This document shows positions 18,664 through 28,200 of a DNA stretch of 37,719 nucleotides, in pieces. How positions within the stretch are numbered: the first letter of the stretch is position 1; each line of letters starts with the position of its first letter. Position numbers and translations under genes: made by a program. The DNA comes from Sporosarcina sp. (GTDB lineage: Bacteria > Bacillota > Bacilli > Bacillales_A > Planococcaceae): positions 1-37,719 of the forward strand of contig JARIBI010000116.1 of NCBI GenBank assembly GCA_029257435.1, given 5' to 3'. The notes below the pieces were generated by a model. It saw only the letters and a program-made list of their open reading frames with translations. It had not been told where the DNA came from and did not search any database.

Positions 18664-18966
18664 ATGGCAATATCTTCAATTATGGCGATGGGACCAGGCG
18701 TTTCGCCTGATGTAACAAAATCCTCTCCTACAACATTCGAATCACAACAAAAGTTTGGCAGCTTTCTAAAGGATGCCATTCAAGACGTGAATGCAGCACA
18801 AGTGCAATCTGATGTTATGACCGAAAAGTTAGTTCGCGGCGACAATGTTGATTTACATAATGTAATGATTACAGCACAGAAAGCTTCAATAGCATTGAAT
18901 GCCACGATGGAAATACGCAATAAAGTTGTCGAAGCATATCAAGAAATTATGCGTATGCCAGTGTAA
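18664..18966 (+). CDS. fliE: flagellar basal body protein FliE
   Basis: Links the MS ring to the rod and is an early export substrate. 100 aa with the conserved C-terminal stretch DLHNVMITAQKASIALN followed by EIRNKVVEAYQEIMRMPV. Start ATG 18664, with AAAGGA upstream. A longer open frame at 18899-19192 across its 3' end is a shadow and is not annotated. Confidence 0.96.
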   Translation: MAISSIMAMGPGVSPDVTKSSPTTFESQQKFGSFLKDAIQDVNAAQVQSDVMTEKLVRGDNVDLHNVMITAQKASIALNATMEIRNKVVEAYQEIMRMPV

Positions 18967-19028
18967 GAAAAATATAACGTTATTCTTCAGAGCTAGTACG
19001 GATGACGTTCGCCGACCGGAGGATCAGA

Positions 19029-20627
19029 ATGAAAGAAAGATTAACAAAGATCAAAAACGATTTACAAGCGTTTTGGTCAAACCGGACAAAAAAACAAAAA
19101 GTCTTATATATAAGTGTGGCTGCTTCCATTATTATCGCTGCAGCACTACTAACTTTCTTCTTATCTCGCACAACTTATGTGCCTCTATATAAAGATTTAT
19201 CCAGATCGGATATTGGAAGAATAAAAGAAGAATTGGATGCACAGGCCGTGCCTAGTAAGATTGCTCCAGGGGGTACTTCTATATTAGTGCCTAAAGAACA
19301 AGTCGATAATTTACTAGTATCCATAGAATCACAGGGCCTTGCGAATTCAGGAAGAATTGATTACTCATTCTTCTCCGAAAATGCTGGATTTGGAACAACG
19401 GATAATGAATTCAATATGATTAAGCTCGCAACTATGCAAAATGAACTTGCTAAATTGATTACAGGAATCGAAGGTGTGCAGGACGCTAAAGTAATGATTA
19501 CCCTTCCGACTCAAGGGGTATTTGTAAATGAAGACGTTCAAGCGGCCAGTGCATCTATTGTCCTAAAGACCGAGCCGGGACAACAATTCAGCGAACCACA
19601 AATAAAAGGATTATATAACTTGATTTCAAAAAGTATCCCGAACTTGGCACCAGAAGATATCGTCGTGATGAATCAGTATTTCGAATACTATGATTTGAAT
19701 CATGAAAACAACCAGTTCGGATCTAATGTTGCTGACCAAATGACGATAAAGAAATCAATCGAACGCGATCTGCAGCGTCAAGTTCAAATGATGTTAGGGT
19801 CTATGATGGGACAAGACAAAGTAGTTGTTTCTGTAACAACAGATATTGATTTCCAACAAGAAAATCGTGAAGAGAATCTAGTGACTCCAGTTGATGAAGA
19901 AAGTATGGAAGGAATCGCACTTAGCGTTCAGCGGATTACAGAAACATTTACTGGAGACGGTGCGGTACCAGGCGGTGTTCCTGAAGGGGAAGATCCAACT
20001 GACAATCGCACAACAATTGTTGAGGGTTCTTCAAGTAATGGAGATTATGAGCGTGTAGAAGAGACGATCAATAACGAAGTGAATCGAATTCGTAAAAATA
20101 TCGTTGAGAGTCCATATAAAATCCGAGACATAGGTCTGCAGGTAATGGTGGAGCCACCAACTGCCAATGATCCCGGATCTTTAGAACCAGGTGTGGAGGA
20201 CGATATCAAACAGATTCTTGAAACGATTGTCCGAACTTCAATCGACAAAGTATCTGCAGGCGAATTAACAGAAGAACAATTAGCTGAGAAGATCGCTGTT
20301 TCTATTCAGCCGATTCGTGGCAAACAAGCTGATTTTGATGCAGAACGTACTGTAATTCCTTGGTGGGTTTATGTAATAGGCGGAGTACTTCTATTAGTAA
20401 TTATTGCGTTAGTAATTCTTTACGTTCGGAAGCGCCGTAAAGATGAAGCGCTGGCACTGGAAGAAGCACGCGCATTGGAAGAACAGCTAGAAGCGATTGA
20501 AGTAAGCGATATAAACGGTGAAGTTGAAACAGAAGCAACCTTACGCAGAAAACAACTCGAAAAAATGGCGAAAGAGAAACCGGAAGAATTCGCTAAATTG
20601 CTACGCACATGGATAGCAGAGGACTAA
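19029..20627 (+). CDS. fliF: flagellar MS-ring protein FliF
   Basis: Forms the MS ring in the membrane, the first structure of the basal body. 532 aa from ATG 19029 behind CGGAGGATC; an earlier in-frame ATG at 19002 lies before the SD and is not preferred. Membrane helices are at about 25-46 and 445-465. The ring-building motifs lie in the periplasmic part (ITLPTQGVFVNED, ASIVLKTEPGQQ). The acidic C-terminal tail that binds FliG is present (KLLRTWIAED). Confidence 0.97.
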   Translation: MKERLTKIKNDLQAFWSNRTKKQKVLYISVAASIIIAAALLTFFLSRTTYVPLYKDLSRSDIGRIKEELDAQAVPSKIAPGGTSILVPKEQVDNLLVSIESQGLANSGRIDYSFFSENAGFGTTDNEFNMIKLATMQNELAKLITGIEGVQDAKVMITLPTQGVFVNEDVQAASASIVLKTEPGQQFSEPQIKGLYNLISKSIPNLAPEDIVVMNQYFEYYDLNHENNQFGSNVADQMTIKKSIERDLQRQVQMMLGSMMGQDKVVVSVTTDIDFQQENREENLVTPVDEESMEGIALSVQRITETFTGDGAVPGGVPEGEDPTDNRTTIVEGSSSNGDYERVEETINNEVNRIRKNIVESPYKIRDIGLQVMVEPPTANDPGSLEPGVEDDIKQILETIVRTSIDKVSAGELTEEQLAEKIAVSIQPIRGKQADFDAERTVIPWWVYVIGGVLLLVIIALVILYVRKRRKDEALALEEARALEEQLEAIEVSDINGEVETEATLRRKQLEKMAKEKPEEFAKLLRTWIAED

Positions 20628-20640
20628 GGAGAGGTCAAAC

Positions 20641-21654
20641 GTGGTAAAAAAAGATAAAGATATGTCCGGGAAACAGAAGGCAGCTCTCCTTTTGATTTCT
20701 CTCGGTCCTGAGGTGTCCGCGGCAATCTATAAGCATTTGACGGAAGAGGAAATTGAGCGCTTAACACTCGAGATATCTGGTGTTCGTAAAGTGGAGTCTT
20801 CGGTTAAAGAAGAAATTATTGAAGAGTTTCACAACATTGCACTTGCGCAAGATTACATTTCGCAAGGCGGTATCGGTTATGCGAAAACAGTTCTTGAAAA
20901 AGCTTTGGGTAAAGAACACGCACAAGCAGTCATTAATCGCTTAACGTCTTCACTTCAAGTGAGGCCGTTTGACTTTGCCAGAAGAACTGAACCGAGCCAG
21001 ATTTTAAATTTCATCCAAAATGAGCATCCGCAAACAATTGCGCTTATTTTGTCCTACTTGGAACCAGAACAAGCAGGTATGATCCTTTCGTCATTACCGC
21101 AAGAAGTGCAAGCAGATATTGCGAAGCGGATTGCAACGATGGAATCAACTTCGCCTGAAGTCATCAGCGAAATTGAAGCAGTTCTGGAGAGAAAGCTTTC
21201 CTCCACAGTTACTCAAGATTATTCTGATACAGGCGGTGTGGACGCAGTGGTTGAAGTACTCAATGGCGTGGATCGTGCTACAGAGAAAACAATCCTCGAT
21301 GCACTCGAAATTCAAGATCCCGAACTTGCTGAAGAAATCAAGAAGCGGATGTTTGTCTTCGAAGATATTATTACGCTCGACAACCGTTCGATTCAACGCG
21401 TTATCCGTGATTGTGAAAATGAAGATCTCATTCTCTCTATGAAAGTTTCCAGTGAAGAAGTTAAAGATATTCTATTCAAAAACATGTCCCAACGTATGGC
21501 AGAATCTTTTAAAGAAGAGATGGATGTTATGGGGCCGGTCAGGTTGCGTGACGTTGAAGAAGCACAATCAAGAATTGTTGCTACAATACGACGTCTGGAA
21601 GATGCAGGAGAAATTATTATTGCACGCGGCGGAGGAGATGATGTGATTGTCTAA
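20641..21654 (+). CDS. fliG: flagellar motor switch protein FliG
   Basis: Switch component that contacts the stator and transmits torque. 337 aa. The N-terminal FliF-binding domain starts SGKQKAALLLISLGPEVSAAIYKHL. The middle domain has the EHPQTIALILSYL motif. The C-terminal torque domain includes LDNRSIQRVIRD and AEEIKKRMFVFEDI with charged residues. Start GTG 20641 behind GGAGAGG; ATG 20662 is an alternative. It overlaps fliH by 8 bases. Confidence 0.97.
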   Translation: MVKKDKDMSGKQKAALLLISLGPEVSAAIYKHLTEEEIERLTLEISGVRKVESSVKEEIIEEFHNIALAQDYISQGGIGYAKTVLEKALGKEHAQAVINRLTSSLQVRPFDFARRTEPSQILNFIQNEHPQTIALILSYLEPEQAGMILSSLPQEVQADIAKRIATMESTSPEVISEIEAVLERKLSSTVTQDYSDTGGVDAVVEVLNGVDRATEKTILDALEIQDPELAEEIKKRMFVFEDIITLDNRSIQRVIRDCENEDLILSMKVSSEEVKDILFKNMSQRMAESFKEEMDVMGPVRLRDVEEAQSRIVATIRRLEDAGEIIIARGGGDDVIV

Positions 21655-22423
21655 TATCTACAGACCTGGCACGAACCAAATGGCAGGTGTGAAGAAAATT
21701 GGAATTCGCAATCTCCGAACAATTTCGGAGCCTGAGACAGAAACATCAGCGCCTTCTCAACTGAATTTAGCGGAAGTCATAATGGAACGGGATCGTTTAA
21801 TGACTGAGGCGCGAACCCAAGCGGGGATTGAAAAAGCTGCTATTGAGCATATGCGGGAAACCGCTCATGATGACATCGATGCAATGAGAAACGCATGGGA
21901 ATCTGAAAAGGCAGAACTTCAACAACGTGCATATGAAGAGGCATTCCAAGTTGGTTTTGAAGAAGGTACAAAAAAAAGCATTTCTGATATGCAAGAAATG
22001 ATAACACAAGCAAATGCAACCATAGAAACTGCACAAAAGAATGGACAATCCTACTTGGACCACCAAGAACGGTTAATCTTAGAAATTGCAATGAAATCCG
22101 CTGAACGAATTCTTGGTCAAGCGTTGGATGAAAATAATGAATTGTATGTATCCATTGTAAAACGCGGCTTGAAAGAAGCACGTGAAATGCGTGAAGTGAA
22201 AGTTTATGTATCACCAGAGTACTATAAGCTAGTATCTGATAGTCGCGAAGAACTGGCTTCGATTTTCCCGCCAGATGTTCCGATGCTGCTTTTTGTAAAC
22301 GATGAGTTTGAAGATACGGAATGCTACATTGAAACAAACCACGGAAGAATCGTCGTCAGTATCGATGAACAGTTAAATGAGATGAAAGAGCACCTTGTGG
22401 AACTATTGGAAAGCGAGGGCTGA
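21647..22423 (+). CDS. fliH: flagellar export regulator FliH
   Basis: Stator-like partner and negative regulator of the FliI ATPase. 258 aa. A long helical, Glu/Ala-rich middle (about 50-140) leads to the conserved C-terminal FliH domain (LEIAMKSAERILGQALDEN, VKVYVSPEYYKLV, HGRIVVSIDEQLNEM). The start TTG 21647 lies inside the fliG end with GGAGGAG upstream, so it is likely coupled to fliG. Confidence 0.9.
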   Translation: MSNIYRPGTNQMAGVKKIGIRNLRTISEPETETSAPSQLNLAEVIMERDRLMTEARTQAGIEKAAIEHMRETAHDDIDAMRNAWESEKAELQQRAYEEAFQVGFEEGTKKSISDMQEMITQANATIETAQKNGQSYLDHQERLILEIAMKSAERILGQALDENNELYVSIVKRGLKEAREMREVKVYVSPEYYKLVSDSREELASIFPPDVPMLLFVNDEFEDTECYIETNHGRIVVSIDEQLNEMKEHLVELLESEG

Positions 22424-22425
22424 TC

Positions 22426-23757
22426 ATGAAAAAAGCTGAAGAACTTTCGAATAAAATAGCAAACGTCAATACATTTAAAAAATATGGCCGTGTAGCACGG
22501 GTTGTAGGTCTTATGATTGAATCCAAAGGTCCTGAAAGTTCAATTGGTGATTTGTGCATTATCCACTTGAATCCTACAAGTACTTCCGAGTCTAAAATAT
22601 TAGCGGAAGTTGTCGGTTTTCGCGAAGAAATCGTTATGCTGATGCCTTTTACGAATGTAACCGAAATTTCAAGCGGCTGTTTGGTCGAAGGAACCGGAAA
22701 GCCGCTGGAAGTTAAAGTAGGCATGAACTTAATTGGTAAGGTGTTAGACTCGATGGGCAATCCGATTGACCATTCGGCTTTACCAAAAGGACTTGCTACT
22801 GTTAGAACCGAACAAAACCCGCCGAACGTTTTGACGCGTCCGACCATCAATGACAAATTAGCGGTTGGCGTTAAAGCGATCGATGGCATGCTGACGGTGG
22901 GAAGCGGGCAGCGAGTAGGGATCTTTGCCGGTTCTGGTGTAGGAAAAAGTACTCTGTTAGGAATGATTGCACGAAATACAACGGCTGATATAAATGTCAT
23001 AGCTTTGATTGGTGAGCGTGGTCGGGAAGTTCGAGAATTTATCGATAGAGACTTAGGTCCTGAAGGGCTTACTCGTACAATCGTTGTTGCCGCTACTTCG
23101 GATCAGCCGGCACTTATGCGAATTAAGGGTGCATTTACAGCAACAGCAATTGCAGAGTACTTCAGAAATAAAGGCATGAATGTCATGCTGATGATGGACT
23201 CCGTGACGCGGGTCGCGATGGCGCAGCGGGAAATTGGGCTAGCTGTTGGAGAACCGCCTGCGACTCGCGGATATACTCCTTCTGTGTTTGCGATACTACC
23301 AAAGCTGCTGGAACGCAGCGGAACGAACGAGTTTGGTGCAATTACAGCATTTTATACAGTTTTGGTCGACGGCGATGATATGAATGAACCGATCGCCGAT
23401 GCAGTTCGTGGTATCTTGGATGGGCATATTGTATTGGATAGAACGCTCGCGAACAAAGGACAGTATCCAGCCATCAACGTATTGAAAAGTGTTAGCCGCC
23501 TGATGAATCATATTGCGGATCCTGAACATGTCAAAGCTGCGGAGAAACTGCGCGAATTGTACTATACGTATGATAAGTCGGAAGACCTGATTAATATTGG
23601 CGCATACAAGCGTGGGACTTCCAAAGAAATTGACCAAGCGATTGAATATGAACCGCTCATTACTAAGTTCCTGAAACAAGGATATAAAGAAAATATCTCA
23701 ATGGAAGAAAGTATTGAAGAATTAATTGCGCTCGCTTCTGGGGGCGGTCAAACGTGA
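22426..23757 (+). CDS. fliI: flagellum-specific export ATPase FliI
   Basis: F1-beta-like ATPase that energises flagellar type III export. Walker A is GSGVGKST (169-176), Walker B VMLMMDSVTR, and ALIGERGREVREF is the conserved family segment. 443 aa. Starts 2 bases after fliH and ends in a GTGA overlap with fliJ. Confidence 0.98.
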   Translation: MKKAEELSNKIANVNTFKKYGRVARVVGLMIESKGPESSIGDLCIIHLNPTSTSESKILAEVVGFREEIVMLMPFTNVTEISSGCLVEGTGKPLEVKVGMNLIGKVLDSMGNPIDHSALPKGLATVRTEQNPPNVLTRPTINDKLAVGVKAIDGMLTVGSGQRVGIFAGSGVGKSTLLGMIARNTTADINVIALIGERGREVREFIDRDLGPEGLTRTIVVAATSDQPALMRIKGAFTATAIAEYFRNKGMNVMLMMDSVTRVAMAQREIGLAVGEPPATRGYTPSVFAILPKLLERSGTNEFGAITAFYTVLVDGDDMNEPIADAVRGILDGHIVLDRTLANKGQYPAINVLKSVSRLMNHIADPEHVKAAEKLRELYYTYDKSEDLINIGAYKRGTSKEIDQAIEYEPLITKFLKQGYKENISMEESIEELIALASGGGQT

Positions 23758-24206
23758 ATGCTTACCGTTATCGATTTGACAAAGTCTTGACGTTTCGTGA
23801 ACAGGAAAAGAATGAGACAGAGTCTGCATATAAGGAATCCATCGAGTCATTTGAAACGATTGCGACTCAACTTTATGATCTTTTGAAAAAGAAAGAAGAT
23901 ATCTTAGTCGTGCAGCAAGAGAAAATGACTAAAGGGTTTGCAGTGAATGAAATTCATCACTATGCAAGGTTCATAGAAAGCATTGAAGCTAAAATAGCTT
24001 CTGTACAACAGCAAGTAATTCAAGCTCGTAGCAAGATGAATTGGTACGAAGAACGATTGCTTGATAAAACGATTGAAGTGAAAAAATACGAAAAAATGCG
24101 GGAAAAAGATCATGAAGCTTTTCAAGTAGAAATGGAACATAAAGAAGCAGAACGATTGGATGAACTTTCTACGCTGAAATTCCGCAAAAATGAAAATGGG
24201 TGGTAA
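23754..24206 (+). CDS. fliJ: flagellar export protein FliJ
   Basis: General chaperone and stalk of the export ATPase. 150 aa, almost entirely coiled coil, with the typical start YRYRFDKVLTFREQEKNETESAY. GTG 23754 overlaps the fliI stop. Confidence 0.93.
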   Translation: MNAYRYRFDKVLTFREQEKNETESAYKESIESFETIATQLYDLLKKKEDILVVQQEKMTKGFAVNEIHHYARFIESIEAKIASVQQQVIQARSKMNWYEERLLDKTIEVKKYEKMREKDHEAFQVEMEHKEAERLDELSTLKFRKNENGW

Positions 24207-24210
24207 GCCG

Positions 24211-24816
24211 GTGAAACGTAAAAAGAATAAGACGCCAGACTCCTATAAAGAAGAGCGCAAAGCAGGAAGTTTCTTTCAAATGTTACTTGCATGGTTTGTG
24301 ATTCCGCTTGTGTTTGCGATTGCCGTCCTGCTTATTATTGCAAAAGTTGCTGATGTTAATGTTATTGAAAAAGCAAAAGAATGGACTGCCTCAGTTCCTG
24401 TGCTTGAACAGAAGAGAGAAAGTTCTTCGACAAAAAAAGATAAAAAAGTCCTTGAAGAACGTGTTGTTGTCATGAAAGAAGAATTGAAACAAAAAGAACA
24501 GCAGCTCATGGATATTCAAGAGGACTTGAAAAAATCCAATGCAAAAAATGAAGAGCTGACATTAGCTCAAGAGAAGCTTCAAGCAGAAATTTTAGTATTG
24601 CAAAGAACAAATGATGACTCGAAAAAAGAATTAGGGCAGCTAGTGTCAACCTTTGAACAGATGTCTGCAAAATCTGCAGCCCCTGTTATTACAAAGATGG
24701 AAGATGCTCAGGCGCTGCAGCTTTTATCGCAAATGAAAGCAACTACACTGGCATCTGTTCTGGAAAAAATGTCACCAGAAGATGCAGCTAAATATACTGC
24801 TCTTTTAGCAAAATGA
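24211..24816 (+). CDS. ylxF: MotE-family protein (YlxF)
   Basis: Membrane-anchored protein found in Firmicutes flagellar operons, related to the MotE stator chaperone. A single N-terminal transmembrane helix lies at about 22-45. A Lys/Glu/Gln-rich coiled coil spans about 75-145. The C-terminal domain is MEDAQALQLLSQMKATTLASVLEKMSPEDAAKYTALLAK, here split: the LLSQM and the MSPEDAAKYTALL parts are the family signature. The start is uncertain: I chose GTG 24211 with GGGTGG upstream; an in-frame ATG at 24190 inside fliJ lacks an SD. Confidence 0.82.
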   Translation: MKRKKNKTPDSYKEERKAGSFFQMLLAWFVIPLVFAIAVLLIIAKVADVNVIEKAKEWTASVPVLEQKRESSSTKKDKKVLEERVVVMKEELKQKEQQLMDIQEDLKKSNAKNEELTLAQEKLQAEILVLQRTNDDSKKELGQLVSTFEQMSAKSAAPVITKMEDAQALQLLSQMKATTLASVLEKMSPEDAAKYTALLAK

Positions 24817-24861
24817 TGATATAATCATAAAGTAATAGATTTCGACTTAGGAGGTGAAAAA

Positions 24862-26142
24862 ATGAATATAGGTTCAGTTTCATTAGCTAAAATTGCCCCA
24901 GCAGCTGTACCCGGAGATGCAGTCCAAACATCGGGAACTTCAGGGGGAGTATTCGGCTCCGTGCTTGCAGGAATGACGAGAAATGCAGAAATAGCAAAAG
25001 CTGCTGGTGCAGATGATCAACTAGGCTCATTAACGGATAAAATCAGTGATGTTTTTTCTGCAGCTACTGTTGAAGAACTTACTGCTTCTTTAGAAGAGTT
25101 AACGCAAATCCCGCAAGAAAACATCTTAACTAGTCTGGGCAAGCTAGGACAAGCAAGTCAGCTTGAGGATTGGGCAACGGCTTTAGAGATGAATCCAGCA
25201 GACCTAATGGAAACCATCAGCACAATGTTAGAAGAAGCCGGCGTTTCAAAAGAAGAACTGGCGGAGGTTATGTATTCCAACGATCTATGGACACTTTTAA
25301 GCGCTGTGGACGAGCACGCGCCAAAGCTTTCTAAGGTGTTAAATGAAATGCTGAATAGTAATGATCAACAAACCCAGCAGCAAGCAGCAAACGTTTTAGC
25401 GCTGTTGAAGACTATTGAAACAACACTGCCGACAAAAGATTTACTTGGCTGGCAGCAAGCTAGTTTGACGCAATTAAGTAGTAATTTGATCAGAATTATA
25501 GATAGTGAAGGCATTCGGAAATTGAATGATAACACTACTCGTATACAAGCTAATTCAGAATTTATGAGTGCTTTATTAAATGTGACAAACAATAGTCAAA
25601 AACAGGCATCAAATGAGGGAACAAGTGAACAAAACCAATCCCAGATTCTTCAAAATTCGAGTGTTCAACCGATAGTATCTAGGAACGTTTTTTCTTTAGA
25701 GACACCTGAAGAGAGACCAAACAGTCAATCTGAGGCATTGCTTGCAAAGTTACAAGGGCTATTTAAACAGACGAACTTTGGTCAACAGGGTGGCACAAAT
25801 CGTTTGTTAGTCAAACTGAATCCTGAACAACTTGGTCAAATCCGAATTGAGCTTATTCAGATTAATGGGGTTATGACTGCAAGAATACTTGCTTCAACAG
25901 CTCTTGGTAAAGAGATGTTAGATAGCCAGCTGCATCAGCTGAGACAGTCGTTTAATCAGCAAAACATTCAAGTGGATCGAATTGACGTAACACAAGCTGT
26001 TCAAGATCCTACGAGAAATGATCGCAGTCAGAACTTTAATCATCAACAGTTTAAAGGGAATGACGATCAGCAGGAAACTCAGGAGCACGAGCATGATGAA
26101 CAGCAATCATTCCAAGAATATTTGTTAGATGTGGAGGTGTAA
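24862..26142 (+). CDS. fliK: flagellar hook-length control protein FliK
   Basis: Measures hook length and triggers the export switch at FlhB. 426 aa, mostly variable Gln/Ala/Ser-rich. The C-terminal hook-control domain (313-379) begins NRLLVKLNPEQLGQIRIEL and ends NQQNIQVDRIDVTQ; the last 45 residues are Gln/His/acid-rich. Start ATG 24862 behind TAGGAGGTG. Position between ylxF and flgD is as in B. subtilis. Confidence 0.93.
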   Translation: MNIGSVSLAKIAPAAVPGDAVQTSGTSGGVFGSVLAGMTRNAEIAKAAGADDQLGSLTDKISDVFSAATVEELTASLEELTQIPQENILTSLGKLGQASQLEDWATALEMNPADLMETISTMLEEAGVSKEELAEVMYSNDLWTLLSAVDEHAPKLSKVLNEMLNSNDQQTQQQAANVLALLKTIETTLPTKDLLGWQQASLTQLSSNLIRIIDSEGIRKLNDNTTRIQANSEFMSALLNVTNNSQKQASNEGTSEQNQSQILQNSSVQPIVSRNVFSLETPEERPNSQSEALLAKLQGLFKQTNFGQQGGTNRLLVKLNPEQLGQIRIELIQINGVMTARILASTALGKEMLDSQLHQLRQSFNQQNIQVDRIDVTQAVQDPTRNDRSQNFNHQQFKGNDDQQETQEHEHDEQQSFQEYLLDVEV

Positions 26143-26146
26143 CTGA

Positions 26147-26794
26147 ATGGTAGATGGACAAAAAGCGATAACGGATTCAATGTATCTTGTGAATAAGCAA
26201 AGAGACGAACGAAAAACAGGTCAAGGAACGCTAGGGAAAGATGATTTCATGAAACTGTTGATCGCGCAGTTGCAAAACCAAGATCCTACGAACCCGATGA
26301 AAGATAATGAGTTCATTGCACAGATGGCTCAGTTCTCTGCACTGGAACAGACTATGAATCTAACAAAAGCTTTTGAGAAGTTCGCAGAATCACAAAATCA
26401 GAGCCAATTAATTCAATACAATTCATTTGTAGGGAAAGAAATTAAGTGGCACCAAGTAGCTGAAAAACCTGATGAAGATGGAAAACCTGTGGTAACGGAA
26501 GGCACTGGTAAAATTGCATCTGTGAAATATGTAAATGGTTCTGTAGTATTCACAATGGAAGACGGTCAAGAATTATCACCAGGAAATATTTCTGAAGTAC
26601 TATCAGGCGGAGTGAATTCAAATAGCCTAGTAGACGCCAGCATGCTAATCGGCAAAAAAGTGGGTTATCTCGATGGCGAAACTGAAAAAACGGGAACTGT
26701 CGTATCAGTTTCGAATAAAGACGGAAAGCTAATGTACATTCTTGAAAATGGTGAAAAGATTGAAGGAAACAAATTCACTTCAATCAGCAAATAA
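26147..26794 (+). CDS. flgD: flagellar hook assembly protein FlgD
   Basis: Hook cap needed for adding hook subunits. 215 aa with the family core LGKDDFMKLLIAQLQNQDP, then FIAQMAQFSALEQTMN, followed by a tandem beta-rich region. Starts 4 bases after fliK, with GGAGGTG upstream. Confidence 0.95.
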   Translation: MVDGQKAITDSMYLVNKQRDERKTGQGTLGKDDFMKLLIAQLQNQDPTNPMKDNEFIAQMAQFSALEQTMNLTKAFEKFAESQNQSQLIQYNSFVGKEIKWHQVAEKPDEDGKPVVTEGTGKIASVKYVNGSVVFTMEDGQELSPGNISEVLSGGVNSNSLVDASMLIGKKVGYLDGETEKTGTVVSVSNKDGKLMYILENGEKIEGNKFTSISK

Positions 26795-26816
26795 CTTAAT
26801 AGGACGGAGCGATTGT

Positions 26817-27191
26817 ATGGAACAGCTCAACATTCAGCGTCTCCAATCGCAGCCGCATCTACGACCCGGACAATTGAAACAATCTGTACCGAAACAGTCA
26901 TTTGTCGAGCAGCTGAACCATGCGCTTGCACCGCAGCCGCTGAAACTCAGCAAGCATGCGACAGAACGTCTGACGGAACGGAATATCATGATTTCTGAAG
27001 CCGAATGGGCTCATGTCACGGATAAAGTAAACGAGGCAAAAGCGAAAGGAATTCGCGACTCACTCGTACTGATGGATCAAGCTGCACTTATCGTCAGCGC
27101 TAAAAACTCCACAGTCATCACTGCGATGGATCGTACAGAAGCTAGAGATCAGCTTTTCACGAACATCGATGGAACGATTATCTTAAGTTGA
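26817..27191 (+). CDS. flagellar operon protein (TIGR02530-like)
   Basis: A 124-aa protein resembling the conserved small protein of unknown function found next to flgD/flgE in Firmicutes flagellar operons. The core is LKLSKHATERLTERNIMISEAEW followed by a helix and SLVLMDQAALIVSAKNSTVITAMDR. Start ATG 26817 behind GGACGGAG; the reading frame extends upstream into flgD but without an SD. Codons are noticeably more C/G-ending than in flgD and in the 5' part of flgE. Confidence 0.8.
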   Translation: MEQLNIQRLQSQPHLRPGQLKQSVPKQSFVEQLNHALAPQPLKLSKHATERLTERNIMISEAEWAHVTDKVNEAKAKGIRDSLVLMDQAALIVSAKNSTVITAMDRTEARDQLFTNIDGTIILS

Positions 27192-27203
27192 AAAATGAAC
27201 AAC

Positions 27204-27260
27204 CGGCAGGACCTCGTGAAATGAGGATGCCGCCGCACTGCCGACCGACAGAGGCAGATG
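27204..27260 (+). other. two tandem hairpins in the flgE leader
   Basis: Hairpin 1: CGGCA (27204-27208) with TGCCG (27228-27232), plus inner CCTC (27212-27215) with GAGG (27223-27226). Hairpin 2: GCACTGCC (27235-27242) with GGCAG-A-TGC (27253-27261), with one bulged A. They fill most of the 100-base gap before flgE, end about 20 bases before its SD (GAGAGGGG), and lack T runs, so they are not terminators. A role in mRNA processing, stability or translation is inference. Confidence 0.5.
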
Positions 27261-27291
27261 CACTTTACAATCCGAGAGGGGAAAACACAAT

Positions 27292-28170
27292 ATGTTACGC
27301 TCAATGTATGCAGGAATTTCAGGACTTAAAAACTTTCAAACTAAGTTGGATGTAATTGGTAACAACATTTCTAACGTTAATACTTATGGATTTAAGAAGG
27401 GTCGTACGATTTTCAGTGATTTATATTCTCAAACTGTATCAGGCGCATCAGCACCTACAACCACTCGTGGGGGCGTTAACCCTAAACAGGTTGGTTTAGG
27501 TTCACAATTAGCAGCAATTGATACAATTCACACGGCTGGGTCTACTCAGTTTACTGGGAATACTTTGGATTTAGCTATTGAAGGTGATGGTTTTTTTATA
27601 GTTAAAGATGCGGGTAACAATCCTAATAATACTTATACTAGGTCTGGGAATTTTTATTTAGATAAAAGTGGTTCGTTGGTTGATAGTAACGGGAAATTTT
27701 TATATGGATATTCAGCTCCTAGATTAAATACTACAAATGATGATCGTAATTATCCAAATGCTGAAAATGCACCAACAGGTACAGAAGTAACGAATTTAAC
27801 TATAAAAATCCCAACAGATGCGCAGTCAATTTCTGTTGGGAATGATGGCAAAGTCCTTTTCGTTAATGCGGCTGGAGATTTGAAGTATGCAGGGCAATTA
27901 ATTATGGCAAAGTTCCCGAACACAGGTGGTCTTGAGAAAAAAGGTAACAATTATTTCACCGAAAGTTCCAATTCTGGTGCCCCCCTTACCGCGACTGCAA
28001 CTCAAAGTGGTATGGGCGCAGTCAAATCCGGCTCCCTAGAAATGTCCAACGTCGACCTATCTGAAGAATTCACAGAAATGATCGTCGCACAACGTGGTTT
28101 CCAAGCCAACACCCGTATCATCACAACATCGGATGAAATCCTTCAAGAACTCGTTAACTTGAAGCGCTAA
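27292..28170 (+). CDS. flgE: flagellar hook protein FlgE
   Basis: Main subunit of the hook (flgG in older Bacillus naming). 292 aa. N-terminal D0 motif LRSMYAGISGLKNFQTKLDVIGNNISNVNT is split around residue 20. C-terminal D0 motif is SLEMSNVDLSEEFTEMI followed by VAQRGFQANTRIITTSDEIL. The centre is the variable domain. Codon use changes sharply: up to about 27850 nearly all third positions are A/T, while the last 210 bases are rich in C-ending codons, suggesting a mosaic gene. Confidence 0.93.
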   Translation: MLRSMYAGISGLKNFQTKLDVIGNNISNVNTYGFKKGRTIFSDLYSQTVSGASAPTTTRGGVNPKQVGLGSQLAAIDTIHTAGSTQFTGNTLDLAIEGDGFFIVKDAGNNPNNTYTRSGNFYLDKSGSLVDSNGKFLYGYSAPRLNTTNDDRNYPNAENAPTGTEVTNLTIKIPTDAQSISVGNDGKVLFVNAAGDLKYAGQLIMAKFPNTGGLEKKGNNYFTESSNSGAPLTATATQSGMGAVKSGSLEMSNVDLSEEFTEMIVAQRGFQANTRIITTSDEILQELVNLKR

Positions 28171-28200
28171 TATTATAGTCAAGTAATTTTAACTATGCTA

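Noticed and set aside
18899..19192. 97-codon open frame spanning the end of fliE and start of fliF
   Set aside because: Overlaps two certain genes in another frame with no SD.
22356..23000. 214-codon open frame antisense to fliI/fliH
   Set aside because: Opposite a highly conserved gene, no SD and no recognisable domain.
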